Positions 27,447-37,117 of a stretch of 64,000 bases of DNA are shown piece after piece. The position numbers and the translations under genes are program-made. Position 1 is the first letter of the stretch. Each line of letters starts with the position of its first letter. Below the pieces are notes generated by a model that searched no databases, was not told the DNA's origin, and saw only the letters and a program-made list of their open reading frames with translations. The DNA is from an uncultured Gammaproteobacteria bacterium (GTDB lineage Bacteria; Pseudomonadota; Gammaproteobacteria; Arenicellales; Poriferihabitantaceae), in assembly GCA_947259885.1 (NCBI GenBank), contig CAMYNW010000008.1, positions 1-64,000 of the forward strand. The letters are read 5' to 3'.

Positions 27447-27495
27447 GGTCGGCGTTAATATTGATCTGGAACTTCACATATAGGGTATCAAGCAG

Positions 27496-28266
27496 ATGTT
27501 AATGGGGCAGGAAATCGCGGTGGATGCAGTGGCAGATAACAAGCCCAGGCATATCGCTATTATCATGGATGGCAATGGTAGATGGGCTCGCAAGCGCGGC
27601 CTGCCTAGAGTGGCCGGGCATCGACGTGGCGTCGAAACCGTTAAGAACATGGTGCCAATCTGCGGCAAGCGGGGCATCCCATACCTCACATTGTTTGCTT
27701 TCAGCAGTGAAAACTGGAGGCGGCCGAGCACCGAGGTAAAACTGCTGATTGAGTTGCTTCACACCACTCTTGAGACTGAAATGCGGCGCCTGCATGAGCA
27801 CAACGTTAGGCTGCGGGTAATCGGTGATTTGTCGCGTTTTCCTGCAAAGTTGCAACGTAAAATTGATCAGGCCCATCACCTGACTCGTGATAACAAAGCG
27901 CTCAACCTGACTATTGCTATTAACTATGGTGGCCAGTGGGACATGACCCAGGCCTGTCGATCGATAGCGCAATTGGTGGCCCGGGGAGAGCTTTCTGCGG
28001 AAGCGATCACGCCGGCGTTGATCGAGTCTCATCTTTGTACCAGTGAACTGCCGCCACCCGATCTGTTTATCCGAACCGGCGGTGAGCAGCGCGTCAGCAA
28101 TTTTCTTCTATGGCAGCTGGCTTACACTGAACTCTATTTTTGTGACACTTACTGGCCTGATTTCGATGAACACAGCGTCGACCGAGCGCTGGAGCAGTTC
28201 GCCAGTCGTCAACGCCGTTATGGTAAAACCGGGGAACAGATTAAGACCGGATCCGAGCTGGCCTGA
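27496..28266 (+). CDS. uppS: Undecaprenyl diphosphate synthase
   Basis: 256 residues. UppS makes the C55 lipid carrier by adding cis isoprene units to farnesyl diphosphate. The catalytic Asp is in AIIMDGNGRWA, FSSENWRRP is the flexible catalytic loop, and RTGGEQRVSNFLLWQLAYTELYF holds the RxxxxRxSxF-like site. Either the ATG at 27496 or the one at 27502 could start it. Confidence 0.97.
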   Translation: MLMGQEIAVDAVADNKPRHIAIIMDGNGRWARKRGLPRVAGHRRGVETVKNMVPICGKRGIPYLTLFAFSSENWRRPSTEVKLLIELLHTTLETEMRRLHEHNVRLRVIGDLSRFPAKLQRKIDQAHHLTRDNKALNLTIAINYGGQWDMTQACRSIAQLVARGELSAEAITPALIESHLCTSELPPPDLFIRTGGEQRVSNFLLWQLAYTELYFCDTYWPDFDEHSVDRALEQFASRQRRYGKTGEQIKTGSELA

Positions 28267-28297
28267 TCGGTCATATTCAGAGACCGATTAATCACCG

Positions 28298-29119
28298 ATG
28301 ATTATAAGAATTATTACCGCCCTGGTACTGGCGCCTGCGGTAATCGGCCTGGTCTTGTATTTGCCCGGCTCAATGTTCGCGGAGGTGCTGTTGCTGGTGA
28401 TGGTGATTGGCTTATTCGAATGGGACCACCTTACTACACGCTCGAATCAAGGTTTTGTGATCTCGGCGATGGGGCTGCTGGTGGTGGCCGTAGTGACTTA
28501 TTTGCTGTCAAGCCAGATTATTAAAAATGCTTTACCCAACCTGTTGCCGCTGATTGCGATCGTCGGTGCTCTGTTCTGGTTACTGCAGATTGGTACGCTA
28601 TCAAAAGGGATCGAATACAGACGACCGCCTGGCACCGAGATGGGCTATGGCATTCTGGTGGTGTTTTGCGCCTGGGGAGCCATGGTCTGGCTCCGCCATA
28701 GCAACGATACCGGTGCGCTAACAGTTCTGATTGCAATGATGGTGGTATGGGCTGCCGATACCTTCGCTTATTTTACCGGGGTTAATTTGGGTCGTAACAA
28801 GCTGGCACCTTCTATCAGCCCGGGAAAATCTATTGAAGGCGTAGCGGGTGGAATGGTGGGTGCAATACTGGTGGCCTGGATTGGCGCTTCCACCCTGCTT
28901 CAATTTTCCGGGAGCAAATTGATTGCGTGGCTATTGGCAGCCGCCGCTGCGGCCTCAATCAGTGTGGTAGGGGATCTATATATCAGTCGTCTCAAGCGCC
29001 AGGCCGGCGTCAAGGACAGCGGTAAGTTGCTGCCAGGACACGGAGGCATTCTCGATCGTATAGACGGCCTGCTGGCGGCAATGCCAGTATTTGCAGCGTG
29101 CTGGTGGCTGTTACAATGA
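28298..29119 (+). CDS. cdsA: Phosphatidate cytidylyltransferase
   Basis: 273 residues with about eight hydrophobic helices. CdsA makes CDP-diacylglycerol in the inner membrane. The C-terminal signature SRLKRQAGVKDSGKLLPGHGGILDRIDGL, with its metal-binding acidic residues, is intact. The stop codon overlaps the dxr ATG by 3 bases (ATGA). Confidence 0.96.
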   Translation: MIIRIITALVLAPAVIGLVLYLPGSMFAEVLLLVMVIGLFEWDHLTTRSNQGFVISAMGLLVVAVVTYLLSSQIIKNALPNLLPLIAIVGALFWLLQIGTLSKGIEYRRPPGTEMGYGILVVFCAWGAMVWLRHSNDTGALTVLIAMMVVWAADTFAYFTGVNLGRNKLAPSISPGKSIEGVAGGMVGAILVAWIGASTLLQFSGSKLIAWLLAAAAAASISVVGDLYISRLKRQAGVKDSGKLLPGHGGILDRIDGLLAAMPVFAACWWLLQ

Positions 29120-30324
29120 CCGACAGCGTTGCCATTCTAGGATCCACAGGCTCGGTCGGGGTCAATACCCTGAAGGTGATTCGCCTGCATCCAGATCGCT
29201 ATCAGGTGAGTGCTCTTGCAGCGAGTTCGAATACGCAGTTGATGCTTGAACAATGTATTGAATTTCGTCCTGCGCGGGTGGTGATGGTGGACCAAGCTGC
29301 AGCGATTCGCCTGCGTACAATGCTGACGGCGCATGGCCTTGAGATTGATGTGCAAAGCGGCGCCGACAGTCTTGAGTTGCTGATTACGCCTGCATCGAAT
29401 ACTGTGGTATGCGCCATCGTGGGCGCCGCCGGTCTGGCATCAACGTTGGCAGCGGTGCGTGCCGGTGCCCGGGTGCTGATTGCCAACAAAGAGCCCCTTG
29501 TCATGTTGGGTCAATATATTATGGACCTGGCGCGTCGTCATGAGGCGACGATCCTGCCCCTGGATAGTGAGCACAATGCCATCTTTCAGTGCTTACCCGG
29601 ACGCTGGCAGCAGACACTTGGGGCACGAGGCGGCAAAGAGCGCTACGGCATACGTAGGTTGATCCTGACTGGATCGGGCGGCCCTTTCAGAACATTCGAT
29701 TCGGATCAGCTTGAACACGTCACGCCTGAGCAGGCCTGTGCGCATCCAAACTGGAAAATGGGTCGAAAAATATCCGTAGATTCCGCGACCATGATGAACA
29801 AAGGCTTGGAACTGATCGAAGCCTGCGAGCTGTTTGGCCTGAATGAGCAGGATATTGATATCGTGATTCATCCCCAGAGTGTGGTGCATTCCATGGTGGA
29901 GTACGTCGATGGATCGGTCCTTGCACAAATGGCCAATCCGGACATGAAAGTACCTATTGCTAATGCGCTTGGCTGGCCGCAGCGGGTTGATTCTGGTGCC
30001 GAATCTCTCAATCTTTTTGCCGCGGGTCGTTTTGATTTTGAGCCGCCAGATTACGATAAATTTTCTGCTCTCAAGCTGGCGCGTGATGCCGCGAAGAGCG
30101 GTGGGACTGCTCCGGCATTATTGAATGCGGCCAATGAAGTGGCGGTTCAAGCATTCCTCGATGGTGAAATAACTTTTACAAGAATTACTGAATTAGTGGC
30201 CGAAACCATGGACAAAATATCGATAACCAGCGATATTGATCTGGCGATGGCCCTTGAGGCAGACCGCGCAGCGCGACAATACTGTAAAGCGCTTGCATCC
30301 CGGAATTTTAAGTTAGTGCTATAA
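29116..30324 (+). CDS. dxr: 1-deoxy-D-xylulose 5-phosphate reductoisomerase
   Basis: 402 residues from the ATG at 29116, which overlaps the cdsA stop. Dxr makes 2-C-methyl-D-erythritol 4-phosphate in the MEP isoprenoid pathway. Visible are the NADPH loop LGSTGSVGVNTLKVI, IANKEPLV, PLDSEHNAIFQCL (metal/substrate), SGGPF, and the substrate segment KMGRKISVDSATMMNKGLE. With uppS nearby, it feeds the lipid carrier supply. Confidence 0.97.
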   Translation: MTDSVAILGSTGSVGVNTLKVIRLHPDRYQVSALAASSNTQLMLEQCIEFRPARVVMVDQAAAIRLRTMLTAHGLEIDVQSGADSLELLITPASNTVVCAIVGAAGLASTLAAVRAGARVLIANKEPLVMLGQYIMDLARRHEATILPLDSEHNAIFQCLPGRWQQTLGARGGKERYGIRRLILTGSGGPFRTFDSDQLEHVTPEQACAHPNWKMGRKISVDSATMMNKGLELIEACELFGLNEQDIDIVIHPQSVVHSMVEYVDGSVLAQMANPDMKVPIANALGWPQRVDSGAESLNLFAAGRFDFEPPDYDKFSALKLARDAAKSGGTAPALLNAANEVAVQAFLDGEITFTRITELVAETMDKISITSDIDLAMALEADRAARQYCKALASRNFKLVL

Positions 30325-30339
30325 CACGATATTGAATTG

Positions 30340-31689
30340 ATGAGCGGATTTGGATACAGCCTGTTGGGGTTTTTACTTGCCATTGCCATCCTGGTGGCGG
30401 TGCATGAATTTGGGCATTTCTGGGTGGCGAGAAAGCTTGGGGTCAAGGTATTAAAATTTTCCATTGGATTCGGTAGACCTCTTTTCAGGTGGCAACCGAA
30501 GAACGATCCTACTGAGTACAGTATCGGCATGATACCCCTCGGCGGCTACGTTAAGATGCTTGACGAGCGCGAGGGAGAGGTCTCAGCTGATGAACTTCAT
30601 CTGGCGTTTAACAACAAATCGCTAAAGGTGCGAAGTGCTGTGGTGTTTGCCGGTCCGGCCTTCAATTTCCTGTTCGCAATACTGGCGATATGGCTGGTTT
30701 TTCAGATCGGTGCGCCAGACGTCAAACCCATCGTTGGTGAAATCTTGCCTGAATCAATCGCGGAAACTGCTGGATTTCGACCCGGCGACAAGCTGCTAAG
30801 CGTTGATGGCCGGGAAGTACAGACTTGGGGGGAGCATCAATTTTACATGTTGCATCAGGCCATGAAAGGTAATCCTATTACCCTTGAAGTGGAGTCTGAG
30901 CAGACTGTAGTTCGCACCATAGAGCTTGATTTCGCCGCTATTGACCAGAGCCAAATCAGCGGTCAGCCGATCACATCTCAAATTGGACTTTACCCGCCAC
31001 CGCCTCGGGCTGAGGTCAGTCGGCTGGTGCCGGAGGCGCCAGCGGCACTGGCCGGCTTACAGCAGGGCGATGTCATAACAGCGATAAATGGAGAACCGAT
31101 CGCGCACTGGTTTGAAATGGTGGAAGCCGTGTCGTCACGTCCTGGGGAAGAGCTGGAGTTAACCATCAGGCGCGGGGAGACTGAACTGTCCCAAAAGCTG
31201 ACCACAGCACGGACAGAAGTGGATGGCAAGGAGTACGGTCGTATCGGAATTTATATGCCAGATCCTCAAAATACCCGGCTGCGCTATGGGCCCCTCGAAG
31301 CGGTATGGGCGTCAGTGGACTATAACTGGCGGATGACTGCGATCACGTTTCGCTCGCTAGGCAGGATGCTGACCGCCGAAATGTCGTCAGAAAATCTTTC
31401 GGGGCCGATCACCATTGCTCGACTTGCCGGAGATACGGTGCAGTCCGGTCTGGTTGACTTCCTGCGTTTTCTGGCGATTATCAGCGTTTCCCTTGGACTG
31501 CTCAATTTAATGCCCATTCCGGTGCTGGATGGCGGCCATTTGATGTATTACCTGGTGGAGGCTGTAACTGGTAAGGAGCCCTCGGAAACTGTCATGCTGC
31601 GCGGTCAGCAGATTGGCATCGCGCTGCTGGTATTGCTGATGAGCCTCGCCTTTTACAATGACATCATGCGTTTATTCGGGTTAATTTAG
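30340..31689 (+). CDS. rseP: Site-2 protease RseP
   Basis: 449 residues from the ATG at 30340. The TTG at 30337 is one codon earlier. The zinc motif is VHEFGHFWVARK (HExxH) in the first transmembrane helix, two PDZ domains lie in the periplasmic middle, and the second zinc ligand is in LNLMPIPVLDGGHLMYY. RseP cleaves anti-sigma-E factor RseA under envelope stress. It lies directly upstream of bamA, as is normal. Confidence 0.97.
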   Translation: MSGFGYSLLGFLLAIAILVAVHEFGHFWVARKLGVKVLKFSIGFGRPLFRWQPKNDPTEYSIGMIPLGGYVKMLDEREGEVSADELHLAFNNKSLKVRSAVVFAGPAFNFLFAILAIWLVFQIGAPDVKPIVGEILPESIAETAGFRPGDKLLSVDGREVQTWGEHQFYMLHQAMKGNPITLEVESEQTVVRTIELDFAAIDQSQISGQPITSQIGLYPPPPRAEVSRLVPEAPAALAGLQQGDVITAINGEPIAHWFEMVEAVSSRPGEELELTIRRGETELSQKLTTARTEVDGKEYGRIGIYMPDPQNTRLRYGPLEAVWASVDYNWRMTAITFRSLGRMLTAEMSSENLSGPITIARLAGDTVQSGLVDFLRFLAIISVSLGLLNLMPIPVLDGGHLMYYLVEAVTGKEPSETVMLRGQQIGIALLVLLMSLAFYNDIMRLFGLI

Positions 31690-31871
31690 TCCGTAGGTTA
31701 ACTCGATATCACCCAGGCAGGATTAAATTGCCTTCAAATTTCAGAGAAGATTGGTTACCGAATGGTCATAATGACGCGTTGGGAGAAAATGCGGTTCTGG
31801 GTTAATATTTGGCGCTGGCTGGGGGCGCTCCTCTCATCATCATCCCACAACGAGAATTCTGCTCTAACAAT

Positions 31872-34154
31872 ATGAAAAAGTCAGTCCTTGTACTGTTGGC
31901 ACTACTGGTTAGTTTCCCCGCGTTTGCAGTGACCCCGTTCGTGATTTCGGACATTAAAGTGGAGGGTCTGGAGCGCTTGGATGCAGGTACCATATTTAAC
32001 TACCTGCCGCTGAAGGTGGGTGATGAAATGAACGACGAAGAGGGAAAACTGGCGATCAAAGCGTTGTTTGAAACCGGTTTTTTCCGTGATGTGCAACTGG
32101 GGCAAGACGGCACGGTGCTGGTGGTGACGGTAGCGGAGCGTCCGTCAATTGCGAGCGTCACAATTACAGGCAACAAGGAAATCGAAACTGAAAGTTTAGA
32201 ACAGGGCTTACGCCAGGCAGAGCTGCTAGAGGGCAGAATTTTTAATCGTGCCAGTCTCGATGTTGTAGAGCGCGAAATTCAGCAGGCCTATCTTTCCATG
32301 GGGCGCTATTCCACCAGAGTGGAAACCTCGGTAGAAGAACTTGAGCGCAATCGCGTGGCGGTCGAAGTCAAAATAGATGAAGGCCGAGTAGCCAAGATCA
32401 AGAAGATCAATATCATTGGTGCCGAACAGATTTCGGCCAAGGATCTCAAAGATGAATTGAACCTGATTGAACGAAAAGGCTGGCGAATTTTTACCAAGCG
32501 AAATCAGTATTCGAGGCAGAAGCTTGAGGCGGATGTTGAACGTATCCGGTCTTATTATCTCGATCGTGGTTTCCATGACTTTGAGATACTCTCAACCAAC
32601 GTAGATATCAGCCCGAACAAGCAAAATATTTTTATCAGTATTGCCCTTGAAGAAGGGGAGCGCTATGTTTTTGGGGAGACAGTGATCGAGGTCGCGGATG
32701 AAATTGAAGGCCTTGATAGTCTGGTTACCATTGAGCCGGGAGAACCGTTTTCAAGAAAGGTGGTCAATCAATCCCGGTCTGCAATTTCGGATAAGTATGC
32801 AGATAATGGTTATGCGTTTGTTGAAGTACGACCGGTTTTTGAGGTTGACCGGGAAAATCGAGTGGTTTCCACTGTTTTTACGATCGATCCAAAGCAACGG
32901 GTGTACGTACGGAAGGTCGAAATCAGCGGCAATACTTATACTCGTGATGAAATCATTCGCAGGGAATTGCGGCAATTCGAGGGCTCCTGGTATTCCGCCG
33001 GAGCAGTGCAGCGCTCTAGAGATCGGCTCAACCGACTTGGGTTCTTTGATAGTGTGACGATAGAAACACCAAGTGTGCCAGGCACCACGGATCAGGTTGA
33101 TTTACGGGTAGTGGTGGTAGAGCGAGAGACCGGTAGCATTCAGCTTTCGGCCGGTTACTCTGACTCGGATGGTGCACTGATTGGTGCTAATTACAATCAG
33201 CGCAACGTGCTTGGAACTGGTCGTGAACTTAGCGTTGATGTCAATACATCGGATGCCGCCGAAGTGGCTTCCATCGAATTTATTAACCCTTACTATACTG
33301 CCGACGGTGTCAGCCGCGGGTTCAATTTTACTCGACGTAAAGTGGACTCTGCCAAAGTCGACACGGCGTCATACCTGGCTGACACAACTAATTTAGGCAT
33401 GAGATTTAAGATTCCTATAGCTGAATCCAATTCGTTTAACGTGGGAATTGCTATTGAGCGCCTGGAGCTGGAGGCCACTGAAGAAACCCCGCCTGAGTTT
33501 TTACCGATCATTTTACTTCAGCCCGATTCAGACCAGTTTGTGTTGACTCTTGGGGTATCCAAAGATACTCGCAATGATTTCTTTTTTCCAACAGGAGGCG
33601 GGGTTGCATCTCTAGGGAGTGAAATCACTGTGCCAGGAAGCGATTTTGAATACTATAAAATTAATTTGCAGGGGGCCTATTACGTGCCAGTTTCCAGTTT
33701 TCTGACCTTCAAGGCTGGTGCTGGAGTGGGGTACGGCGACAGTTATGGCGACCTATCTGAATTTGGCCTACCGTTCTTTAAAAACTACTTCGCCGGAGGG
33801 TCAAAATCCGTGCGGGGATATAGATCCCGGTCATTGGGGCCTAGAGATAGTGGAGAAACGCCCGATCCGATTGGGGGCAGTAAGCGTCTCTTGGTTAATG
33901 CAGAACTATGGCTTCCTGCTTATGGAGAAGGTGTAAGTAAAGATAAGCGCCTAGGGATTTTCGTTGACGGTGGCCAGGTGTGGTCCACCGAGCAGGACTT
34001 CGAATTCAATGATATGCGCTACTCTGCCGGCATTGTGTTTAACTGGTTCTCTCCACTTGGTCCGTTCAGTCTGAGTTATGGTGAACCATTAAATGACGAA
34101 GAGTTTGATGATATTGAAAACTTCCAGATTTCTTTTGGCACAGTGTTTCGTTAA
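31872..34154 (+). CDS. bamA: Outer-membrane protein assembly factor BamA
   Basis: 760 residues from the ATG at 31872, which opens the signal peptide MKKSVLVLLALLVSFPAFA. An in-frame extension from 31809 is not a signal peptide and is rejected. Five POTRA domains (about residues 22-420) precede the 16-strand barrel. The lid-loop signature VRGYRSRSLGPRD is visible (the VRGY/F-R motif), and the chain ends FQISFGTVFR with a C-terminal-type beta signal. BamA inserts barrels into the outer membrane. Confidence 0.97.
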   Translation: MKKSVLVLLALLVSFPAFAVTPFVISDIKVEGLERLDAGTIFNYLPLKVGDEMNDEEGKLAIKALFETGFFRDVQLGQDGTVLVVTVAERPSIASVTITGNKEIETESLEQGLRQAELLEGRIFNRASLDVVEREIQQAYLSMGRYSTRVETSVEELERNRVAVEVKIDEGRVAKIKKINIIGAEQISAKDLKDELNLIERKGWRIFTKRNQYSRQKLEADVERIRSYYLDRGFHDFEILSTNVDISPNKQNIFISIALEEGERYVFGETVIEVADEIEGLDSLVTIEPGEPFSRKVVNQSRSAISDKYADNGYAFVEVRPVFEVDRENRVVSTVFTIDPKQRVYVRKVEISGNTYTRDEIIRRELRQFEGSWYSAGAVQRSRDRLNRLGFFDSVTIETPSVPGTTDQVDLRVVVVERETGSIQLSAGYSDSDGALIGANYNQRNVLGTGRELSVDVNTSDAAEVASIEFINPYYTADGVSRGFNFTRRKVDSAKVDTASYLADTTNLGMRFKIPIAESNSFNVGIAIERLELEATEETPPEFLPIILLQPDSDQFVLTLGVSKDTRNDFFFPTGGGVASLGSEITVPGSDFEYYKINLQGAYYVPVSSFLTFKAGAGVGYGDSYGDLSEFGLPFFKNYFAGGSKSVRGYRSRSLGPRDSGETPDPIGGSKRLLVNAELWLPAYGEGVSKDKRLGIFVDGGQVWSTEQDFEFNDMRYSAGIVFNWFSPLGPFSLSYGEPLNDEEFDDIENFQISFGTVFR

Positions 34155-34184
34155 TCTTTGATCGTGGGCACGCACTCTGAATAC

Positions 34185-34264
34185 AGAATTAATCTTCAAT
34201 AGAATTAATCTTCAATAGAATTAATCTTCAATAGAATTAATCTTCAATAGAATTAATCTTCAAT
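34185..34264. repeat. Five perfect tandem copies of a 16-bp unit
   Basis: The unit AGAATTAATCTTCAAT is repeated exactly five times without mismatch (34185, 34201, 34217, 34233, 34249). It lies in the 121-base bamA-skp gap and ends 11 bases before the skp ATG. There are no spacers, so it is not CRISPR. Perfect identity suggests recent slippage expansion, and the copy number probably varies between strains. Confidence 0.97.
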
Positions 34265-34275
34265 AATGTAATGAT

Positions 34276-34803
34276 ATGAAATGCAAAGAGCAAAAATTGT
34301 TTCGTTTGAATAAACTCATCCTGTTTTTTTTGGGCACACTGCTTTTTTCTGGTGTCGCCCTAGCAGAGAAGATCGGTTATGTAGATGCACGGCGATTGAT
34401 TGAAGAATCGCCACAAGGACAGACTGAACTCGCCGCGCTGGAGCAAGAGTTTAGTGCACGAAATAGGGAGATTAAAGGTAAATTTGATCTGTTTAAGTCA
34501 CGTGAGGCCGAGCTGGAGAAGAATGCGGTACTGATGGCCCCTGAGGAAGCCGAAGAAAAAGCAGAGGAACTGAGAGTGCTGCAAAGAGAGCTCAAACGTG
34601 ACCAGCGTGACTATAATGAAGAATACAATGCGCGCCGCAACAAGAGTTTGGCAGAACTTCAAAAAATTATATCCGAGATCGTAATTTTCGTTGCGAAGCG
34701 TGACAAATACGACCTGATTGTGCAGCAGGCGGTGTTTGCCAGTGATGCCGTCAATCTGACTGAAACCGTTCTGGAAGAGCTGAAAAAGCGCTCCAAGCAG
34801 TAA
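34276..34803 (+). CDS. skp: Periplasmic chaperone Skp (OmpH)
   Basis: 175 residues. A signal peptide (hydrophobic segment LILFFLGTLLFSGVALA, cleavage before EKIGYVDA) is followed by the family start KIGYVDARRLIEESPQGQ. A long charged helical stretch then forms the Skp tentacle coiled coil. Skp carries unfolded outer-membrane proteins to BAM. The tandem repeat immediately before the ATG leaves little room for a Shine-Dalgarno site. Confidence 0.93.
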   Translation: MKCKEQKLFRLNKLILFFLGTLLFSGVALAEKIGYVDARRLIEESPQGQTELAALEQEFSARNREIKGKFDLFKSREAELEKNAVLMAPEEAEEKAEELRVLQRELKRDQRDYNEEYNARRNKSLAELQKIISEIVIFVAKRDKYDLIVQQAVFASDAVNLTETVLEELKKRSKQ

Positions 34804-34818
34804 TCCCAGGTTCGGCGA

Positions 34819-35859
34819 TTGGTCAGCGAGAAACAGTCTCTTGGCGCCCCGACCCCGGTAAGCCTTTCTGATATCGCTGACCGTTGTGGCGGAGAACTAA
34901 TTGGTGAGCCCACTCACCTTGTCGCCCGCGTTGCAAGTATCGGAACCGCTACACCGGACAGCCTCACATTTCTGACGAGCCCAAAACATATTGTCATAGA
35001 AGGCGGTATTCAACCTGGTGTAGTGCTGTTAAAGCCTGAGCACCAGTCACTTATAAACGGCAATAAGATTCTGGTTAATGATCCTTATCTGGCTTATGCC
35101 ATGGTGAGCGATCTTTTTGTCCACACTTCAGCTGATTTGCCTGAAGGCGTTCACAACACCGCCTGCATAGATCAATCGGTGGTATTGGGCAAGAACGCCC
35201 GAATCGGTGCTGGCGCTGTGATTGAAAGCGGGTGTGTGATCGGTGAGGGTGTGATGATTGGACATGGCAGCGTGGTTGAGGCCCATTGTCATATTGGCGA
35301 TCACACGCATGTGGAATCGTCAGTGACCCTGTGTGCCAATTCGCGTATTGGCATGCGCTGCGTAATCTCGCCTGGGGTGGTAATTGGGTCTAGTGGTTTC
35401 GGCTATGCGCCAGAAGAAAGTAAATGGAGAAAGATCCAACAGCTTGGCGCAGTGGTTATTGGGGATGACGTAGATATTGGTGCCAATACGACCATCGACA
35501 GAGGTGCTATCGATAACACCGTAATCGGAGATCGGGTCAAACTAGATAACCAGATTCAAATAGCCCACAACGTTCAGGTGGGCGATGATACAATCATGGC
35601 AGGCTGTGTTGCGATTGCGGGTAGTGCCGTGATTGGCAAACGCTGTCAGCTTGGGGGGCGTGCTTCGGTACTTGGCCACCTGACGATTGCGGACGATGTA
35701 GTATTAAACGCCAATGCTTTTGTTTCACAATCTATCAAGCAGGCGGGAACATATTCTTCAATGATCCCTGTACAACCGATCAGGCAATGGAGAAAAACTG
35801 TGGCACATCTCAACCGTCTTGAGAAGCTGGTTGAGAAAATGAAGAAGACTGGAAAGTGA
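34819..35859 (+). CDS. lpxD: UDP-3-O-acylglucosamine N-acyltransferase
   Basis: 346 residues with a TTG start at 34819, the only start that keeps the conserved N-terminal domain. LpxD adds the second acyl chain in lipid A synthesis. Left-handed beta-helix hexapeptide repeats fill about residues 100-300 (e.g. IGAGAVIESGCVIGEG, DIGANTTIDRGAIDNT), with catalytic His in IQIAHNVQVGDD. skp ends 15 bases upstream. Confidence 0.96.
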   Translation: MVSEKQSLGAPTPVSLSDIADRCGGELIGEPTHLVARVASIGTATPDSLTFLTSPKHIVIEGGIQPGVVLLKPEHQSLINGNKILVNDPYLAYAMVSDLFVHTSADLPEGVHNTACIDQSVVLGKNARIGAGAVIESGCVIGEGVMIGHGSVVEAHCHIGDHTHVESSVTLCANSRIGMRCVISPGVVIGSSGFGYAPEESKWRKIQQLGAVVIGDDVDIGANTTIDRGAIDNTVIGDRVKLDNQIQIAHNVQVGDDTIMAGCVAIAGSAVIGKRCQLGGRASVLGHLTIADDVVLNANAFVSQSIKQAGTYSSMIPVQPIRQWRKTVAHLNRLEKLVEKMKKTGK

Positions 35860-35860
35860 A

Positions 35861-36313
35861 ATGAAAGAATCTAATCACGTTGATATTCACCACATCATGG
35901 AGATCCTGCCACATAGGTATCCGTTTCTATTGATCGACAGGGTGGTCGAATATCAATTAGGAGACTCTTTACAGGCGATTAAGAATGTGACCGTGAATGA
36001 GCCATTCTTCCAGGGCCATTTCCCTGGTCGTCCGGTGTTTCCCGGAGTATTGATCCTTGAGGCAATCGCCCAGGCTTCGGCTATCCTTGCGAGTAAAAGC
36101 CTCGATGAGGATCCTGGTGATAATGTGATTTTTCTGTTCGCTGGAATTGACAATGCACGATTCAAGCGGCCGGTTGAGCCCGGGGATCAGCTAGTGCTGG
36201 ACGTCAGACAAACGCACTATAAGCGCAAGATCTGGAAATACAGCGGTCAGGCGTCAGTGGACGGCACACTTGCAGCATCGGCGGATATTATTTTTACATA
36301 TCGGAACTATTAA
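35861..36313 (+). CDS. fabZ: 3-hydroxyacyl-ACP dehydratase FabZ
   Basis: 150 residues. Single hot-dog domain with the catalytic His in ILPHRYPFLLIDRV and the Glu in FPGRPVFPGVLILEAIAQA. FabZ dehydrates 3-hydroxyacyl-ACP in fatty-acid synthesis and competes with LpxA for substrate. The ATG starts 1 base after the lpxD stop. Confidence 0.97.
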   Translation: MKESNHVDIHHIMEILPHRYPFLLIDRVVEYQLGDSLQAIKNVTVNEPFFQGHFPGRPVFPGVLILEAIAQASAILASKSLDEDPGDNVIFLFAGIDNARFKRPVEPGDQLVLDVRQTHYKRKIWKYSGQASVDGTLAASADIIFTYRNY

Positions 36314-36319
36314 TTCTGC

Positions 36320-37099
36320 ATGACTGTTATCCACCCTAGCGCGATCGTTGATCCGGGAGCGGAACTTGGATCAGGGGTGGAAGTGGGACCGTTTACTATA
36401 ATCGAGAAAGATGTAGCGATAGGAGACAACACCTGGATCGGTCCCCATGTGGTCATTCGCAGTCACACAACTATCGGAAGGGATAATAAAATCTTCCAGT
36501 TCAGCTCAGTGGGTGAGCAGCCGCAACATCAGGGATATGCAGGAGAACCAACTCGGCTCGTGATCGGTGATCGCAATGTGATCAGAGAATACTGCACTTT
36601 AAACCGTGGCACGGCAGGGCACCTTGGTGAGACCCGGATAGGCAACGACAATTTCATCATGGCATACGTCCACATTGCGCACGATTGCACTTTAGGCAAT
36701 CATATTATTTTTGCTAACGGGGCGAGTTTGGCGGGTCATGTCGATATTGGCGATTATGCGATCATGGGTGGGTTTTCTCTTGTACATCAGTTCTGTAAAG
36801 TCGGCGCTCACTGCATTACCGGAATCGGTGCAATATGTTTTCAGGACGTGCCGCCGTTTATAGTCGCGGCGGGTAACTCGGCGCGGCCCTATGGTATTAA
36901 TACCAAGGGACTGCACCGACGAGATTTTTCTGAAGAGACTATCACGTTGTTAAAGCGTGCCTATCGTCTTCTTTATCGAAGCAATCTCGATTTAAGAACC
37001 GCGATAACGAAAATTGAAAAGCTTGCACCTGGAAATAAGGCAGTGAGTGTTTTTAGTGAATTCCTGCGCTGCTCAGAGCGTGGTGTCATCCGTCGTTAA
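36320..37099 (+). CDS. lpxA: UDP-N-acetylglucosamine acyltransferase
   Basis: 259 residues. LpxA catalyses the first step of lipid A synthesis. N-terminal hexapeptide repeats (IVDPGAELGSGVEVGPFTII), the catalytic His in MAYVHIAHDCTLGNH, and the helical C-terminal domain from about residue 190 are all present. Gap to fabZ is 6 bases. Confidence 0.97.
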   Translation: MTVIHPSAIVDPGAELGSGVEVGPFTIIEKDVAIGDNTWIGPHVVIRSHTTIGRDNKIFQFSSVGEQPQHQGYAGEPTRLVIGDRNVIREYCTLNRGTAGHLGETRIGNDNFIMAYVHIAHDCTLGNHIIFANGASLAGHVDIGDYAIMGGFSLVHQFCKVGAHCITGIGAICFQDVPPFIVAAGNSARPYGINTKGLHRRDFSEETITLLKRAYRLLYRSNLDLRTAITKIEKLAPGNKAVSVFSEFLRCSERGVIRR

Positions 37100-37117
37100 A
37101 ACTGGCAATAGTCTTCG

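Noticed and set aside
31809..31871. Earlier in-frame start for bamA
   Set aside because: It would place 21 residues before an evident signal peptide.
34185..34264. CRISPR array
   Set aside because: Units are contiguous without spacers and too short.
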